A stretch of DNA of 64,000 bases from Zygnema cylindricum (lineage: Eukaryota; Streptophyta; Zygnematophyceae; Zygnematales; Zygnemataceae). The position numbers were made by a program, and so were the translations under genes. The stretch spans positions 1 to 64,000 of the forward strand of contig JBBHKE010000288.1 of assembly GCA_037447655.1 (NCBI GenBank), read 5' to 3'. The notes below the pieces were generated by a model. That model was given only the letters and a program-made list of their open reading frames with translations, did not search any database and had not been told where the DNA came from. Numbering within the stretch: position 1 is the first letter of the stretch; every line of letters starts with the position of its first letter. Shown here in pieces: positions 11,321 to 21,625 of the stretch.

Positions 11321-12164
11321 GTTCTTACAATTATGTTTGCTCCAATTGATCTATTGGAAGAAATATTGGAACAATTTCACGCCCTATTCACTCCCGTGCG
11401 ACTTAGAGACGGTGTTGCAAGGGTACTCGAGCATTTCGGTTTTCTGCTAGAAAATCTAATCTTATTGTGATTTTCTTAGCCAGAAAGTTGTAAATAGATG
11501 TTAGTCTAGCTGATTGTAAATACTTGATCGCATGTTTTTTGTTACTTGTGCAGGAAAATTTTCATTTCCTCTTACTTATTTTTAATCAAGAATCGGTTTT
11601 CCCTTTTGTGTATTCTCTTTGTTGGTTTTTGCTTTACTTGCAAAGAAAATAGCAAAAAGGTGTTGTTACCTTGTGTCTTTTTTTTTTTGGGTTACCAAGT
11701 TTGTGACAAGTGGCGCTAAATCTAACTCATGATGAAAGAAAACCTTGTGCATCTTTATTGTTTGACTTTGATTTCTTTGAGGTTAATGTTATGAGAGGAG
11801 TGAAAAACCATATCTGCACAAAAGCTAAATCAAAGCTAACTGATGTTGTAATTGGCATTTTAACTTCTTTATTTAAACTAACAGACTCCTTATTCCATTC
11901 CACCATAATCTAAAAAAAGTTTTTATCTTAACAAAACCGGGCACTTCTGTCTCTCTCATTTCCCCAGTTTGTCTTCTAGCATCCCAAACGTTATACATTA
12001 AGCTGATCGAGCCATTTTTTCCCCGATTCCCTCCTTCAGCTCATCTTTTCTGTCAATTTTGCCATACAACTTCGAAACAGACCGGGGAAATTCAAAACAA
12101 ATTAACCATCATGAGGATCCAAAGTCATAAAAGACTCGACACCATTTACGATCTAACACTCAGT
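11321..12164. other. 3' flank of pherophorin-like gene, no further gene
   Basis: TGTAA, the usual polyadenylation signal of many green algae, occurs at 11489-11493 and 11515-11519, about 170-200 nt after the stop codon. The 67-codon frame at 11710-11913 has no recognisable features. Confidence 0.4.
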
Positions 12165-13463
12165 CCAACTAAGAACAGTTCAGAAAAAAAAAAAACATCT
12201 CTCTTAATAAAGGGTACACCAGCTTCCTTTTTAGTGTGGAAGTTCCTGTAGAATGAAAAAAAGAATTTTCAAATGGTGTTTTATCTTGATGGCATCCAAA
12301 CTAAAATTGATGTTTGCCTTTAAATAATAGCCAGTCTGCATGTAACGAAAAGCATAGCTCTTAATGTCCACATGAATTCAATATCTTGCAAAAATGCGAC
12401 TCATTCTGTGTAAAGAACAGTTGATTGTTGCATACAAAGGTAAGAATTTAAACTTAGAGCACAAAGTATTTAACAATTTTAACTCAGTTTTGGGAGATTA
12501 TACTAATAACAACAAAAAATAATCAAACAAATAAACTTATCTCGAATAGTGGTATGCCCTTTTAATTACCAATCCAAAAAAGTAAAAACGCAAAATGAAA
12601 ATAAAATGAGCTTAACCTTCGGAAAAAGTCAAAAAGTTAAAACTGGAAGTTAAAACTGGTGGTTAAAACGTTCAAACTGGCATTCAACGCTTTATGATTT
12701 TGTTGGTATCAGTTTTAAACCCAACACTATCATAGATCTGCGATATTTCGATCCAAAAAATTGGCCGTACGGTACGGTTCCTGTACTGTTTTTGTAACAA
12801 GGCTGACGTGAGAATCTCATACACGCGTGCCACGGAAACCGTGTTGGCCGTACAGTGACGTTGCTTGCCTGTGAAGTATAATTGCGCGTTTGCCGCTTAT
12901 GTTGACTGTACGGTAAATCACCTGGTGTACGGAGAAATCACGGTCGCTGTATAGTTATGTTGCTTGCCTCTGAAGCAATCTGGAACATTTGACTGTGAGG
13001 GTATCCGTACAGGTATGTTGCATGTATAGGAGAATTATGATCTGTGTACTTATGTTGCGTGCCTGTGACGTCAACTGGCGTGTCCTGAAATTGACAGATT
13101 TGCGACTGCGAATCAGTGGGACGTACTGTAGTTCCGTACTGCCACGTGACAAAATGTACGAAATCGTACATTTTGCTCATCGTGTCACCAAAATCGACTT
13201 CCCAATATTTTGAGAAAGAGTACAGAAACTTCACAAAGCATCTCCGTATTTTTCCGCAGAATACTCTGACCGTTCGATCATGTTTTTATGCCGTGCGGAT
13301 AAATGACGTTTTATTAAATCCGCCACTCTCCGCAGCTACCACATGTTCTATACTGACGCTTCAAAATCAGCGGATCTGAAAAGATCGTCAGATATGCAAT
13401 CTTCGGAATTAGCGCAGCCAACCGAAACCCTCTTTTCCCACGACACCGGCACGCTCACTCTCG
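12165..13463 (-). repeat. Long inverted repeat, right arm (IR1-R)
   Basis: Reverse-complement partner of 2212-3440. The outer end (near 13450, ACACCGGCACGCTCAC) matches the outer end of the left arm, and the inner end (near 12170, TAAGAACAGTTCAGAA) matches its inner end. Frames at 12938-13379 are by-products. Confidence 0.7.
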
Positions 13464-14314
13464 ACACTCCCATACAATAGCCTATTGTATGCAAAATATA
13501 CAATATGACCTTCATCCCATATTGTATTCCGACCAATTCAGACCAATTAAAACATCCGGACCAAATATTGGACCAATTAAAACATTTTGACCAAAAAAAA
13601 TAATTTACACCGTCAGATTCAGACGATCGGACGGTCGTTGACCAAAGCATCGATCTAAGAAGATCACATGAAAAGCCCATAACACAATTTACGCTAAAGG
13701 CGCCGACCAAAGGCCTACTAAAAAACGCCTACTTTTGAACTATGGTTTAGATTTTCAACCGGCCGTTTCTCGGAAAAGTTTGAAAACGTTAACCGGACAA
13801 ATCTATTACGGGGTTCGGGTACAGTAAAATACAGTACGATAGTGTTGTTGTTTAACTACCCGATAACTGGTCGTTTATGAACATATTTCAGTGGATCCAG
13901 TTGTCTTTAAGTTTAAATGGATGATCTTTTGAACAAATGTTCTACGGCAGTGAAGTCTAATTACTGCAGTGAAAGTATGAAACTGATTAAACTGCCACAA
14001 CACGCCTGTCAATTTATCAATTGTAGTACGTTTGAAAATTGAATTGCGAGTTGTACTTTTCAAGGGAAAGTGCGACATCCTCTCTTCAGTAAACACGTCA
14101 GGCCCGCATTCGCACTTTTAAGTACAGTACAGTACAGTACAGTACTGTACTGTACTGTTTTGCATCCAATTTCTGTTATCGAGTACGAACTTGTCATATT
14201 TTCTGTACGAAATTCATTTAGTACGAATGTACTTCTGTTCGTCTCCTTCACACTCTCCCGTTTCTAAAATTGCACAAATCCCTCTCAACCCTGCCTCGCG
14301 GTCTTGGGGAAGCC
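13464..14314. promoter_or_regulatory. Upstream region of the CCDC47-type gene
   Basis: No gene is seen in it. It contains the perfect GTAC-rich palindrome at 14129-14158, about 155 bp before the start codon. No clear TATA box was identified. Confidence 0.3.
14129..14158. repeat. 30-bp perfect palindrome
   Basis: Every position from 14129 pairs with its mirror up to 14158, with centre AGTACT and arms ACAGTACAGTAC and GTACTGTACTGT. It contains repeated GTAC cores. A near-twin lies at 1951-1980. Confidence 0.85.
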
Positions 14315-17300
14315 ATGGATCGTCTCCGTCTCTCTCCCCTCCTCTGCCTTCTCTCCCTTCTGGCTCTTCGAGAATTCTCTCGAAGCAGATATGGCTTTGG
14401 ATCAGCCATGGCTGCCGAGCTCGAAGGTTTTGGAGAAGATGCGGAGGATGAGGAGTTTGAGGGAGAAGAGATATCTACTGAACTTCCAATCAAATCCTCT
14501 TTCCACACGGATATTCGTACGGATCCTGGGAAGGATGCTTCTGATATCTCCAGGGAAGAGTTGTTAGAGAGTGGAGTCGAGGGAGAGGAGAAGGAAGAGA
14601 GAGAGAGTGAGAGAGAGGAAAAGAAGGAAGAGGTTTCTAAGAAGAAACCAGAAACTGCTTGGGATGATGATGAATTTGAAGGTTTTCCGGAGGAGGAGGA
14701 AGATTCCACGAAGGATCCATTAGCAGCAGAAGTGGCTGCCGCAAAAAAGAAGGGGAGGAGGGAGAGCTTTGTGAGAAGGCCTGTAGCTGGTAAGACTATT
14801 TTTACAGGTCCTTTGAAGTATATAGTGGAGGCTTTGGCTTGTGTGTTTCTTTGTGTTTACGGAATCAGTTTTTGGTTTGGAAGGAAGGAAAATGAAAAGC
14901 TTGCCTTAGCTTGGGCGGAACAGTTTTGTACGGACAATGGGATTTTTGAGAAAAATTTTAGTCTTGTCGGTAGTGGAGATGGTGATGAGGAGCCTTTAAT
15001 GATGAAAGAGGGCCAAAATGTTTTTAAATTTTACGCTTCCGGTCGAAGATTTTGCGAAGGTTTATTGGCGACTCTCGACCTCCGGAGTCGTCATGACCTA
15101 ATTTCTGTCCTTTCTTATTATATTATCCCTAGAAAGGATATTTTGACAGTACAAGTTTTTATGAATGAGGAGAGCATGGATCCCTTTGTATTGGCGGTCA
15201 CGAAAAGGAAAAATGCGAAAGCGATTCAGAGGGAAAATAGGGATTTAAAAGAATTGGGAAGTTTGGTTGACATTTCTTCTCGAAGAAGGTTTCCGGTCGA
15301 CGAATTGTCGATCATCAGCGACTCCCGAGAAGCCGCCATGGATGTTTTAACAGACGTCATTGTCGATCAGGTACCCTCATTCCCTCTCCCTCTCCCTCTC
15401 CCCCTCCCTCTCTCCCTCTCCCTCCCCCCTCCCAAAATCACGCGCTTCCTCTCTCCCTTCCTCTCCCTCTCCCCCTCTCCCTCTCCCTCTCTCTCTCCCT
15501 ATCTCTCTCCCCCTCTCTCCCCCTCTCTTCCTCTCCCACTCTCCCTCTCTCCCTCTCTCTCCCTCTCTCCCTCGCTCCCTCTCTCCCTCTCCCTCTTTCT
15601 CGCTCTCTCTCCCTCTCTGCATCTCTCCCTCTGTCTCCCTCTCCCTCTCTCCTCCTCCCTCTCTCCTCCTCTCTCTCCCTCTCTCTCCCTGCTCTTGGCA
15701 GGCTGGCGGGCGCCTGCCACACCCCCTTCCAGGAGGGAGGGTTGTGGAGGGGGGAGGGAGGGAGAGAGCTCAAGAGGGAGCTCAAGGAACACTTCAGGAA
15801 TATAAGGTGAGGGAGAGGGAGAGAGAGGGAGAGGGAGAGATAGAGGGAGAGAAAGAAACCCTAAAATATCCTAATAAAAAGAAAGTAAGAGAGACAATAA
15901 CATGATTAACAAAACATGACTCAATTAAAAAAAAAAGAACAAATAATGAGAGTTATTATTTTTATCAAACAAAAATGAAACTCTAGTGATAACAAAGACA
16001 AGATTTACAAAAAAAATAAAAAAAAAATAGAATATTGCATCAACTCATTTTGTACCCATTTTGCCAACACTAAAAATTAGATTTCAAATTTTTATTCATT
16101 ATTTATTTTTTTATTTTTTATTTTCTCGTCGTTCTTCAGCCAATGGCTGACGAGAAAAGAGTCCACAATAATCTGCCCAAAAAAAAAAAAAATTGGGAAA
16201 AAAACAAAAACATAATAAAAAAGAAACAAAAAAGGAGAAAAAGAGAGAGAGAGTAAAAAAAATAAAAAAAACAGGGAGAAAAAGTGAGAGGAACACCGGA
16301 CAAGAGTTTTCATTCAAGTAATAAAATAATTATATAGAGACTAAAAATCTTGAGCACTCCCTTCCTCCCTCTCACTCTTGCTCTCTTTCCACACATCTCC
16401 TCTCCCCATTCTCCACACCTCCACCTTCCCTCTTCTCCCCACTCTGGAACGAACCAATGCAAGGAAGGATCCCCCCCTCCTCTCCTCTCCCCCTCCCCCT
16501 CCCCCCCTCCTCTCCCTCTCCCTCTCCCCCCCCCCCACCCTCCCTTTCCCCCTTTCCCTCTCCTGCTCCTGCTCCTGCTTCCTCTTCCTATGTCATAAAC
16601 AATGATATTGTAGGACTCGAATCAGGTGCCTTATTTTTGGTTTTATCTTTTTTTTTTATACTGCTGTACGGAATTGTGTGTTTCATATTTTGCGGGAAAT
16701 TCTCAGTTATCATTGATTTTTGAGAAACGTAATGATATAGCTTATTAATATGATAATTGATACAAAATGCTTCAACTTATTGATATGTTAAATGACTTGG
16801 TGATATGATTAGAACTTCATGATTTATTGTATAATAATGGCTTAATGGTAGAACTTATTGATATGATAATATCCTAATAGCTCACTGTCTCTGGATTTGG
16901 GCATTGGGTGGTTTTGGCAGCTTTTTGGAGACAAAGTGTTTGAAAAGATTTCCGATCTTTTTGTTTCACTTCATTTTTCCGATCAATATCCTAACGGGAC
17001 ACACAAGAAACTTTTATCGTTCAAATTCAATTTACCTCCGGCAAATAGAATGGCGGACCTATCGCGGCTCATGGCGGCTATCCCAGTTTTCATCGACAGT
17101 GTCGGACGTTTCAAGCTCAGTGCAGCGGTAAACATCTCTTTCGTCTTTTTTTTGTGCTTTTGTCTTTCTTGTGTCTTTTGTCTATTCCTTGTGTCTTTCG
17201 TCTTTTCCTTGTGTCTTTTGTCTTTTCCTTGTCTTTTTTACAACTTGTTTCCGATCGATTGCGTTTCTTGATAATAGAATAATGTGTTTGTGGAGGGAGG

Positions 17301-18967
17301 CTTATATTCTGTTTGTTGTATTTGTTATATTCGTTGATGTTGGGTGTGGAACACATTTTAAAATGGTTTTCTCAATGGATCTTTGTTGGAACTAATTTTT
17401 CAAGAGGTATAAACGGTTGTATCTTGCATTGTATTTAACTCCAGTACAGCGGGGAACCCTGTAATTTATCTTGTCTTGGTTTCTAGTCCACTAATTTTAA
17501 TCAATGCATTGCAACTGACTATAGTCTGGTTTTGTCTCGCCCTCATCGTATTAGCTGTCTCATCGTGGTTGATTTTTGTTTTTGCCTTTGTATTTGATTA
17601 GTTTTGGCTGAAGTATTTTTCTGAGCGCCATATAATGATTTTTTCACCAGCTGAAGGCTTTTTAGGTGTTTAAGAACTACTATGTGTTTGTGATCCACCA
17701 TCAACCTCTGGGTTTTGATTTAGAATATTATGCTGCTCACATTTATATTTTAAAAACACATATTATACATGTTATAGTGTAAAGGAATTATTCGTTAAAA
17801 TTTAGGATTAGAAGGTATTCTATAACACTGTAAATCGTTATTAATGTTAAGAAATATTTATTACGAGGACTCTTTTAGTGTTAATAATTTTTTTTCAGTG
17901 TGGATGAGGTGTTCGATTCTGAACCACTAAAATAATTAACGTTGAGAAAGAACACGTAGTATTACAAACGCTGTTTGTGGTAAGAAGACAAAAACACCTT
18001 GACTGAATTAGTGTTGTTTATGCTAATAGTGATTCACGGTGTACTTTAATGTAAGGAAATTCAGCTGATTGTAGACCACTCCCTTTAAATACCGTTATTG
18101 ACACTATTTCATGATTTTTGGCCTAGAAAAGTTGCGACCGAATTAGTGGTTATTAACACTAATAGCGATGGGCAGTGTATTTGCAGTTGGAAATATTTCT
18201 AGTTACCCAATTTTATTCTTTTTTCTCGTCCATTCTTTCCGGACGTTTCTGTTCTCATTCTTTTGCAGTGACAAGAGGGACATGATTTCAAATATTCGTA
18301 GTATTCTGGATAAAAACTTTATATGAATATGAATATCGTAAAATTCAAAATGTTTACCAGCCAGGGTGAAAACAGGGTTGGTTGGATCCATAACAAAATG
18401 TATAACCATAACTGTATAAATGTATAACAATGTGTACGACTATAACTGTATATTAATACATATAATCACAATCATATGAAGGCATGAAGATACGGGGACC
18501 TGGAAGAATTGGAAGGACGATTGTCCTTACATAGAATCAAGTTTCCTTCTGAAAAGTTGTTGGTTAGGATTTTTAAAGAGACATCTATACAGAGAACAGG
18601 GAGGGAGGGGAGGAGAGAGAGGGAGGGGGAGGAGGGGCCAGGGAGAGGGAGGGAGAGGGAGAGGGAAGGTGTCTTTTGTAATGGTTGACATGCCTTGACA
18701 GTTGTCGGTTTTTCCTTATTTCAGGGTCGTACTAAGGCAGAAGCAGTTCGTGCAAAGCATCTGGAGGAGGAGGAGAAAGAGAAGCTTGAGCAACGAATGG
18801 AGGCGGTTCAAAGGAAAAAGGAAGAGAAGAGGAGGGCAGAGGAGGCCCGGCGGGCAGAGCTCGAGGCTCGTCTCCCTCCCGAGGTACTCGCTAAGAGACA
18901 AGAAAAAGAGAGGGCCAAAGCAGCAAAGAGGGTCGCTCCAAAAGTAAAGCTGACTCGCGTACATTAG
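14315..18967 (+). CDS. CCDC47: CCDC47 homologue (DUF1682 ER membrane protein, PAT-complex subunit)
   Basis: Three exons join in phase 0: 14315-15370, 16921-17127 and 18725-18967, giving 501 codons (human CCDC47 is 483). Domain order fits the family: hydrophobic N-terminal signal (residues 1-20), acidic luminal region with W-D-D-D-E-F-E-G-F (about 116-124), one membrane segment (about 169-189), the conserved cytosolic DUF1682 domain including V-L-T-D-V-I-V-D-Q at the end of exon 1 and the F-N-L-P and R-F-K-L motifs of exon 2, then a Lys/Arg/Glu-rich coiled coil (exon 3). CCDC47 acts at the ER translocon in multipass membrane-protein biogenesis and in ER calcium handling in animals; the role here is inferred. 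The ATG at 14315 is chosen because the signal sequence starts there; an in-frame ATG at 14270 would put 15 residues before it. Intron 1 (1550 bp) and intron 2 (1597 bp) contain pyrimidine tracts and MITE-like elements. Confidence 0.88.
15371..15700 (+). repeat. CTCCCT/CTCT simple repeat in CCDC47 intron 1
   Basis: Polypyrimidine tract starting immediately after the donor site. It also keeps the exon-1 frame open by chance as a Pro/Ser/Leu-rich tail, which should not be annotated as coding. Confidence 0.9.
16360..16590 (+). repeat. CT/CCCT-rich tract in CCDC47 intron 1
   Basis: Second polypyrimidine tract of the intron, with C-runs at about 16500-16545 and a short CTCCTG repeat near 16560. 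Confidence 0.85.
17140..17245 (+). repeat. CTTTTGTCTTTTCCTTGTGT-type repeat, intron 2
   Basis: Several copies of a roughly 20-bp T-rich unit just inside the donor of CCDC47 intron 2. Confidence 0.6.
17823..18179. repeat. Two adjacent MITE-like elements in CCDC47 intron 2
   Basis: Element 1 (about 17823-18043) starts with ACACTGTAAATCGTTATTAA and ends with GATTCACGGTGTA. Element 2 (about 18089-18179) starts TACCGTTATTGACAC and ends AATAGCGATGGGCAGTGTA. Both share the terminal motif of the elements at 36-1392. Confidence 0.5.
18597..18668 (+). repeat. GGGA purine tract before CCDC47 exon 3
   Basis: Purine-rich run about 60 bp upstream of the exon 3 acceptor, opposite in strand polarity to the pyrimidine tracts of intron 1. 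Confidence 0.8.
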
Positions 18968-18993
18968 TTTAGGCAGTTTTTTTTCATCGAAAA

Positions 18994-19082
18994 ATGGAGA
19001 AAGAGAGGGAGAGAGGAGATAGAGAGAAGGAGAAAGAGAGGGGAGAAGAGAGGAGAAAGAGAGAAAGAGAGAGGGAGAGAGG

Positions 19083-19135
<53 letters not shown>
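18994..19135 (+). repeat. (GA)n microsatellite after CCDC47 stop
   Basis: An interrupted GAGA tract with about 24 uninterrupted GA dinucleotides near 19085-19133, in the presumed 3' UTR or just downstream. Confidence 0.9.
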
Positions 19136-19138
<3 letters not shown>

Positions 19139-21625
19139 GGGAGGAATGAGAAAGAGGGTAACCATTGGTAAATTGCGAGAAAGAACCATGATTCAACCGA
19201 GTTAGCGTTGAGACTTCCCTTCGACTTTCCTCCGACTTTTCTAAGGCTTTTCTATTAGAGGATTTTCCGCCCCTTGTTCAATAACGAGTCGAGAGTAGTT
19301 CCGTTGGGAGCTTTCGTAGAAGCACTTACGGAATATGTGAAGAGGGATACGAATGTTTTTAACTGCCTACTTTTTAAAATATGGAATTCTCGAGAGACAC
19401 AGGAGAAAACTGAGAAGACTATGTATCAAAACTTCATCAAACTGCTCAGTTCTGGTCCAAGATTGTTTTAGGGTTTTTGGGCAAATGAACTAAAACGACA
19501 GAATTTTTTTAACTTTCTCGCGTTTAAAGGCGATTCTGAAGGGATTTTTTTAATGTTCATTGTAGTTGTTTGTGGTTTCTGTCGAGGGTCATAAGATAAG
19601 ACAAGATGGGATAACACAAGATAGGATAAGAGAAGATAAGATAATCGCAGCATTCAATTAGAAGAGACAGGTAATGCGTTCAAAATTATTCTTTTGTGCA
19701 GGTGAAACACTTTTTTCTTTTTTCGTCTTTTTCTTGAGTGTCTTTTTTTGTCGTCTAGTGCAGTCGGACGCTCAGCAGTTCCTTCTTCCTACGCTTCAGT
19801 AATTTTTTTCTCCAAGTCGTCCAAATGTACTATTTTTCACGAGTTTTCAGTGATTCTTTGAAGTTTTTGTGTCGAAATACCGAAAAAAATTGTCCTTCAC
19901 ATAAGTTAGTGGAGCTGGGAGACTGGATAAAAAATCACTTCAACTTTCTTTTTCTGGTTTTCGACTTTTATAGACCTTCAGTCAGTTCTTTTAAAGTGCC
20001 AGTCTCGAAGATACTTTTAATAAAGAATTGGTTCTTTGCAGAAAAACGGAGTTAATGACCGGTGACCACAGTTTTACGAGAATTGGTTCTTTTTGCGAAA
20101 GGACTTACGGTTCAGAATTTTTTCAAAGATAGTACATAGTTTATACATTTTGGGTTTTAAATTACTGTTTTTGTCGACAACAATGTGTTGTTGTAACACA
20201 TTTCTGCAAAAGTTTGGATAATTGTGATGAATTATTTGTATTCATTGCCATATTATAGTAGAGTGATGAATATAAACTTATAACTTATGCTCATTAGTTC
20301 GCTACACATAGTTATAACAAGTGTATAAAGAATATAACGATTATTTAAAGAACATACTTCTGTGAAATGATGTGGTGCAATCACATCAGGCAGATTAGTA
20401 GATGCACGTATTAATTTTTGTAACCGATGTGAAAAACCAAGATGAAAAAAAGGCGTGACATCCTTCTCTATAAATTTTAGATAAAGTAAGTACTAAGATT
20501 TTATTAAGAAGACGCGATGGTAAACCATCTGAGTAAATGAGATCCAAAAAAGTGGATGGGAGAGACGTACCTTTTTGGTAACTCTTGGGTATAGTCGAGA
20601 CGGAAGTTATTGTAATAGTCTTCTTTGACCTAAGTTCAAAAAATAGTTCTAAAATTTCAAGTTAGCGATGGTTCGAAAAATTGCATGTCAGCTTGACGTA
20701 CATTTATAATACGTTCTTCGACAATAAAAAGCTTCTAAATTGTACTCTTTTGTAAACAAAATGACACAAAATTTAGACCTTATGAATATACGTCGGTAAA
20801 AGTTTATATTCAAAGCTATTTACTGAAACTATTTCGAAGTTAGGACGAGATTATTGAACCAACTTCAATTTGAAGAGAGTGGATCTTATGGTTACGTACT
20901 CTCATGTCTTTATTTTATGGCACAAGTTTTTGTCATTTGTGCGTACATCCAGATGCACAAAAACAGTTGTAAAAAAATAAACCGAAAACATCCACTTCAA
21001 ACATTTTTACTTCAACATATTTTTTACAAAACCGATGGTGAATCGGGGAAAAAAAAAGGGAATCGATGGTAAAGTTGAGCAAAACCAAAGATGAATTCAA
21101 CAAGATCGATTGCTTAGCAAGTTTCTAAAAATTGAGTACAAACATAAAAGGTTTCAAGAAGTCTACTGAATTTTGAAAAGTTTACAAAGTTTAAAAAGTT
21201 CACAAAACAAATCTTTAATAACAAGAAAACCTGTAGTCGATTCAGCAAATCATTATTATGCATAATGGAGAACGTCTCTTAACAAATGACAATCTAAATA
21301 ACTTTTTTTCGAACCTTCACAAGATGTAAACATTGACAATATCTCAAAAGAATAATAAAAAGAAAAACAGCCCACATTAACGACATTATTTTTGCGAACA
21401 CCATGAAAAAAGTAAAAAAAAGAATAATGAAATTATCCGTACCCGTCGTTTTTTTCATATCCGTCGAAAAAATATAAGGAAATGTGGGCATTGGTTTACA
21501 CTTTCTTTTTTCGCCTTTTTATTCCTAATCATGTAATCAAATGACTTACCATCGCACTTTATTTAAAAAAAACTTGTTATATTTGATTTACAAATGTAAA
21601 ACAGATTCACAAATGTAAAATAGAT
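19136..21625. other. Intergenic between convergent CCDC47 and SELT-like genes
   Basis: Frames at 19274-19471 and 19825-20055 have no recognised domain. A GATAA-type repeat lies at about 19590-19650. The rest is AT-rich with nothing identifiable. Confidence 0.4.

Noticed and set aside
15371-15905. Pro/Ser/Leu-rich extension of the CCDC47 first exon and overlapping frames
   Set aside because: They come from the CT repeat after a good donor site; the family sequence resumes at 16921 in phase.
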